Shown here: positions 60,269-64,000 of the stretch, piece by piece
How positions within the stretch are numbered: position 1 is the stretch's first letter
How the letters are laid out: each line of letters starts with the position of its first letter
DNA from: Symbiotaphrina buchneri
Taxonomy: Eukaryota; Ascomycota; Symbiotaphrinales; Symbiotaphrinaceae
NCBI GenBank assembly: GCA_001599915.1
Contig: BCIG01000005.1
Coordinates: forward strand, 1 to 64,000
DNA length: 64,000 nucleotides
Reading direction: 5' to 3'
Position numbers and translations under genes: made by a program
Notes under the pieces: generated by a model
The model's input: the letters and a program-made list of their open reading frames with translations, nothing else
Database searches by the model: none
Told to the model about the DNA's origin: nothing

Positions 60269-60732
60269 GATGGAGCCAGATTTGCGGTGGTCGCGTGATT
60301 GATGGTTGGGTTGGTGGATGGTGGATGTTCGGGATGTGGTGGGAGGAGAGTGGAGGTGCAGAGCAAGAAATTGCTGCCTGAGAACGCGGGGTGACTGACG
60401 GGCCGGAGCTCGGCAAATTCGGCAGGGCCGAGAATTCACCACGTCCAAGGGGAGGACTTCCCTACGCGCAGCACACGAGGAATACAACCAAAAACATTTC
60501 ACTACTCTCTTATCAAGGTGCGAGATCAGATGCAGCACTGACTATAATATCAAATAACTTTTTGCATTTAATCATCAGCCTTCACATGAGAAGTATATCT
60601 ACATTTACATTCCCATATGCATCATGATAAAATAAAAAGTCTGTAATTTTCCCGCCTACCAGAAGTGAAACTCAATAAGCCCGCTCCAGAGGCTCCCATC
60701 AATCTGCCCTTTCCTCACTCATCTCGACTACT
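60269..60732. other. Intergenic region
   Basis: About 460 bp holding the aminopeptidase promoter and the acid phosphatase 3' end. It is AT-rich from 60530 to 60660. No further gene is seen. Confidence 0.5.
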
Positions 60733-62310
60733 TTACAGCATGAAGACAGCGAACAATCCAGCGACAACACCCACCGCGCCAGACGCAACGCTCGCCACCG
60801 GCGCCGCATTGGGCGTGCCACTCGCAGCAGCCGCGCCCGTAGCAGTAGCAGACGCGGTGCCATTAGCCGACTTAGTAACACCAGGAGCAGTCACGACCGC
60901 CGGGCCCGTAGTCGTAGGCTCGACCTGGCCTGTAGGCTGAGCGAAAGGCATGGAGTTGTTAGCGCCCTCGCGCACCGCCGCACCGCCGAGGCCGTTGTTA
61001 TCGCTCTGGGCGTTGTACGGGTACGGGTTGGTGTAGTTGAGGGAGGGCGTGCCGGCGGCGCCCCAAGCGGACTTGACGGCCGCGAGCACACCATTTCCGG
61101 CCGCACAGGTGGCGTTGACGTCCGGGACGGGCCAGACGGGGACGTACTCGACGTCTGAGAGAGGGCCGGGGTATGAGGAGTTGAAGAAGAGGCTGCTGGT
61201 GTTGACGGCGTAGTTCTCGTAGCCGGTCTTGTTGGACACGATCTCGAAGATGTTGGCGCCGCAGTCCCAGCGGCCTAGCGAGGGAAGTCCCCAGTTGGCC
61301 TCGACGGTGGCGAGGGTCGAGTAGTGGTTGTAGAAGGTGTTGTCGACCGTGCCCTTGAGGTTGTCTGGGATGGCGCCACCGAGCAGGATGGAGAAGACTT
61401 TGTTGCCCAGCGTGTACGACTCGTTTTCATCAAAGGTCAGCAGGATCAGCGTGTTGTTCATGAAGTAGGTGTTGTTCAGCAGTGGGGCCATGAAGCCGCG
61501 TTCCCACACCGATGCAAACGTGATGGTCGTGTCGTGCGCGTCGTTGGTCATGTTAGGTGTGATGAACGACCACTGAGGCAGCTTCTGGTTGTTGAGGTCG
61601 TCGTAGAAGCTGGTGAAGTTCTTGATCAACGACAGCCGCGTGGCGTTGTTGGTGACGCTCTCGTAGAGCACCAAGGGGTTGTGCTTGCGCACGTAGTCGT
61701 TGGCGAACGTCTGCTGGTTCGAGTAGTTGAACCCTTGGAAGCCGGGGTACGGCATATGCTCCTGGTACTCGCCCCAAGAGATGCCCTTGGTATCAAGGAC
61801 ATCCGCGATGGTGGAGATGTTGGCAGGGATAGCGTGGAAGTCATCGTTATCCATACTGCGGTCCTTGTTAGCCGATGGCAGACAGAAGGACTAAGGCTGT
61901 GCTCACCCGAAGTTGTCACCACCAGCAGCAGCGCAGTAGTTGGGCTCAGAAGGGTGGGTTGTGGCATAGAAGTTGGTCAAAGTGATACCCTGCGAAGCCA
62001 ACCATTCTTGGTTGGTGTCGCCAGCAGCTTTGGCGTAATCCTGGCATTCATCAGCTGGGTCCTTTGTGCATTGAGCCTTTTCAGTTCATACAATGTTCTC
62101 TAACCAGATCTGGATGAAACGGTTGAAGGCAACACCCTCAACATTGGATACTGGCGACAGCGCGGTAGCAGTGGCGGCAGAAGCCTCAATGGCGGTCACG
62201 CTGGGCTCCACCGTCGACTCTGGGGGAGCGCTGGTCGCAAAGGTCAACGTGCTGCTCTGAGCACGCGCGGCAATGGCGCCAGCAATGGCGAGGAAAGCAG
62301 AGGTCTTCAT
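60733..62310 (-). CDS. Secreted, probably GPI-anchored acid phosphatase
   Basis: Releases phosphate from organic esters at the cell surface and belongs to the phosphoesterase family of fungal acid phosphatases (PhoA-like). The start at 62310 gives a signal peptide (MKTSAFLAIAGAIAARAQ) and a Thr/Ser/Ala-rich linker, then FNRFIQIWLEN, the family's opening motif. After introns (about 62040-62090 and 61858-61905) comes DTNQEWLASQGITLTNFYAT followed by HPSEPNYCAAAGGDN, with the metal-binding residues. The long last exon contains GISWGEYQEHMPYPGFQGFN, WSFITPNMTNDAHDT and LLTFDENESYT. Many N-glycosylation sites are visible. The C-terminus ends with an Ala/Ser-rich region and the hydrophobic tail GVVAGLFAVFML, typical of a GPI-anchor signal. 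It is divergent from the multicopper oxidase. Confidence 0.9.
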
Positions 62311-63632
62311 TGGTATTTGCCTAGGAAGGACTCCAAGCGATGATGATCAGCAAAGAATGATGAAGATAAAAGAGAGTGAGGGATGCGTCAATCAGTCGAC
62401 GATCCAAGGTTAGGCTGGTCTGTTCAAGGGTAGGACAGTGGCAGGGAACCCTGCCTCTGCAGCAGCCGCTTGCCTTCTTATACCGCGCCTGAGGTACCAA
62501 AGTCATGCATCCGGCTGTTAGTCCGTATGCCGTACGAGGCTGGAAGAGAAGGCGCGACGCTGCACCTGGACTACCTTAGCCTGGGAGCTTGTGCCACAGG
62601 GCCCTTGAGCGTTCTCTCAATTGATGTGCTGGTTTTAACAGATTCTCAACGCGCCGTCGCGATCGATTGAGTTGTCGCCTCTGTCCGTCTTTGCCTAGGG
62701 GAACACGTGGGTTCGACAGCGGGGAAAGCAGCCAATAGGCGTTTGTGTTTATCCAATCCAGGGGTCTTTGTGATCATGATTTCCCGCGGCGAAAAGTATC
62801 CGCAAGTGACAACCGAACTTAGAGAAGTCACTCGTGGTGACATATTGGTTTGCTGTCATTGGTTGGTCGTGTAAGAAGCGGACAGCACGTGGGGTCAAAG
62901 ACGACATTTGAGCCGTTGGAGCAATCACGACGTCAAGCGAGGCAGGCAGGCCAACATGCGCACCTTCCCCTTTCAACACCAAGTGGCGGGAAGCGTCTGA
63001 CACAAGGGCACCTCAGCCCTGCTCCCCCGTCCAATGAGTTCCATGGTAGCCAGCAAACCTCTTTTGTGCGCCGGGTATGCCGTGCCGGGACCGCGGTCTT
63101 GAAGTTATCCAACAGCAGAGTTTGAACCAACGTGTGGCTCCAAGTAAGCTTTCTCTGGCTCGTCCCGTCTTGTCTGAGACTTGTCGATGCTAAGATTTTA
63201 CTAGGCATGGCTAGGCGTGCCATCCTTCAAGTGTTCTGGAAAGCTGTGAATTTGACTGCACTGTGCATGCCGTCAGGGGCGGTAACCAGAGTTCGAGGCC
63301 GGGTTTCTGAAAACCCGAGGATTACATTTCGAACGTCTCTGAGTGGCTGGATGTGCTGATTTGCCACCCTCCTATCGGAGGCGCAGGGCGCATGGCAGCA
63401 AGATAGGCCAGAAGGCATGCAGACTTTCTGATGGGCCAGAACCAGTGAATGGGTACATTTGATTCATGCAGGCACACAATGATACGGAGACTACAGGTCC
63501 ATCTACGGTTGCACCTGGTCTGCGACATCTGTCCAGGGTCTGCAGAAAAGTATCTCCTGTCAATCGAAGGGCTTCCAAGTGAGATTGCATGCCATCACCC
63601 CTTCTGAAGAACCTGCGCGGCATGCATGAAGT
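62311..63632. promoter_or_regulatory. Divergent intergenic region, acid phosphatase / multicopper oxidase
   Basis: About 1.3 kb between two outward-facing genes at the window's right end. Short ORFs of 60-96 codons occur on both strands, but none is convincing. No specific phosphate- or metal-response element was identified with confidence. Confidence 0.4.
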
Positions 63633-64000
63633 ATGTCAAATCAACAGGGCAAGCAAGTCTCGTCTGATGGGTCTCCGCCTCCGGAAAAGGGAAGAAAATG
63701 GGGAAAGAAGCTACTACTGGCTCTAGCAGCACTTATCTTCTTCATCGTGCTTGCGCTAGGGCTTGGACTAGGTCTTGGCCTGGGGTTGAAGCATCACCAT
63801 AACTCACCGAGCAGCGCAAATGCACGAACAAGCCCGTCATCCTCGTCGCAGCCTGCAGCACCTGCTTCAACTGCTACAGCGAGCGCTGGGCGTAATTCTA
63901 CCACGGCCGACTCATGGCGAAGAAACGTACTGGATTATCAGTTAGATATGGATACATGGAACATTAGCGCGCCACCAACGACGAGGGTCTATAACTTCAC
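63633..64000 (+). CDS. Membrane-anchored multicopper oxidase, 5' part only
   Basis: The start at 63633 gives a short basic cytoplasmic tail (MSNQQGKQVSSDG onward) and a single membrane helix, LLLALAALIFFIVLALGLGL, with a Gly/Leu repeat. A His-rich turn (KHHHN) and a long Ser/Ala/Thr linker follow. Then WRRNVLDYQLDMDTWNISAP and PTTRVYNF match the start of the first cupredoxin domain of ascomycete laccase/ferroxidase-like enzymes. The gene runs off the window, so copper ligands cannot be checked. A type II membrane anchor in front of a multicopper oxidase fits a surface or vacuolar oxidase acting on phenols or metals. Confidence 0.75.
   Translation, partial: MSNQQGKQVSSDGSPPPEKGRKWGKKLLLALAALIFFIVLALGLGLGLGLGLKHHHNSPSSANARTSPSSSSQPAAPASTATASAGRNSTTADSWRRNVLDYQLDMDTWNISAPPTTRVYNF

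Overview
The window reads as nuclear DNA of a filamentous ascomycete, most likely a Eurotiomycete (Aspergillus/Penicillium type). The reasons are many short introns (about 46-90 nt) with GT..AG ends and CTAAC/CTGAC branch-like motifs, several Zn2Cys6 regulators, abundant MFS/OPT/AAAP transporters, a fungal NLR of SesB-like/NB-ARC/TPR layout, a class III-type chitinase and a GPI-type acid phosphatase. No rRNA, tRNA, CRISPR or prokaryotic operon structure was seen, and no retroelement or virus-like gene was recognised.

Layout. 0-0.8 kb: a short GC-rich fragment, then an AT-rich gene-free stretch. 0.8-21 kb: an accessory block for amide/imide nitrogen compounds. It holds a fused HyuA-HyuB hydantoinase/oxoprolinase with an exact 165-bp in-frame triplication, an AAAP amino-acid permease, an amidase-signature enzyme, a very large regulator carrying two complete Zn2Cys6 + fungal-TF units in one uninterrupted frame, an MFS transporter, and a second, secreted amidase that is now a pseudogene. 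21-26 kb: a divergent glutamate-cysteine ligase paralogue and a catalase, convergent. 27-32 kb: SDR, alpha/beta hydrolase, a MITE-like inverted-repeat element, hemerythrin-like protein. 32-38 kb: Zn2Cys6 regulator, a tiny Cys-rich ORF, a membrane-anchored Hsp70-like protein. 38-42 kb: sulfatase and sugar transporter, divergently transcribed. 42-49 kb: an NLR immune-type receptor, a Nudix pseudogene and an unrecognised protein with a trypsin-like segment. 49-64 kb: monocarboxylate-type MFS, OPT oligopeptide transporter, GH18 chitinase, methionine aminopeptidase 2, acid phosphatase, and the start of a membrane-anchored multicopper oxidase that runs off the right edge.

How the genes may work together (inference). 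Hydantoinase/oxoprolinase, permease, two amidases and the double regulator look like one scavenging pathway releasing amino acids or ammonium from cyclic imides and amides. Glutamate from such a pathway could feed the nearby glutamate-cysteine ligase, with catalase as a second antioxidant gene. The sulfatase/sugar-transporter pair suggests use of sulfated carbohydrates.

Several genes carry single-base frame breaks (MFS near 16,710; sugar transporter at 40,871-40,874; NLR at about 43,072 and 44,503-44,507). Some lie in homopolymers, so assembly error must be weighed against real gene decay. The second amidase, with three separate lesions, and the Nudix gene look like real pseudogenes. Exon borders were read by eye.
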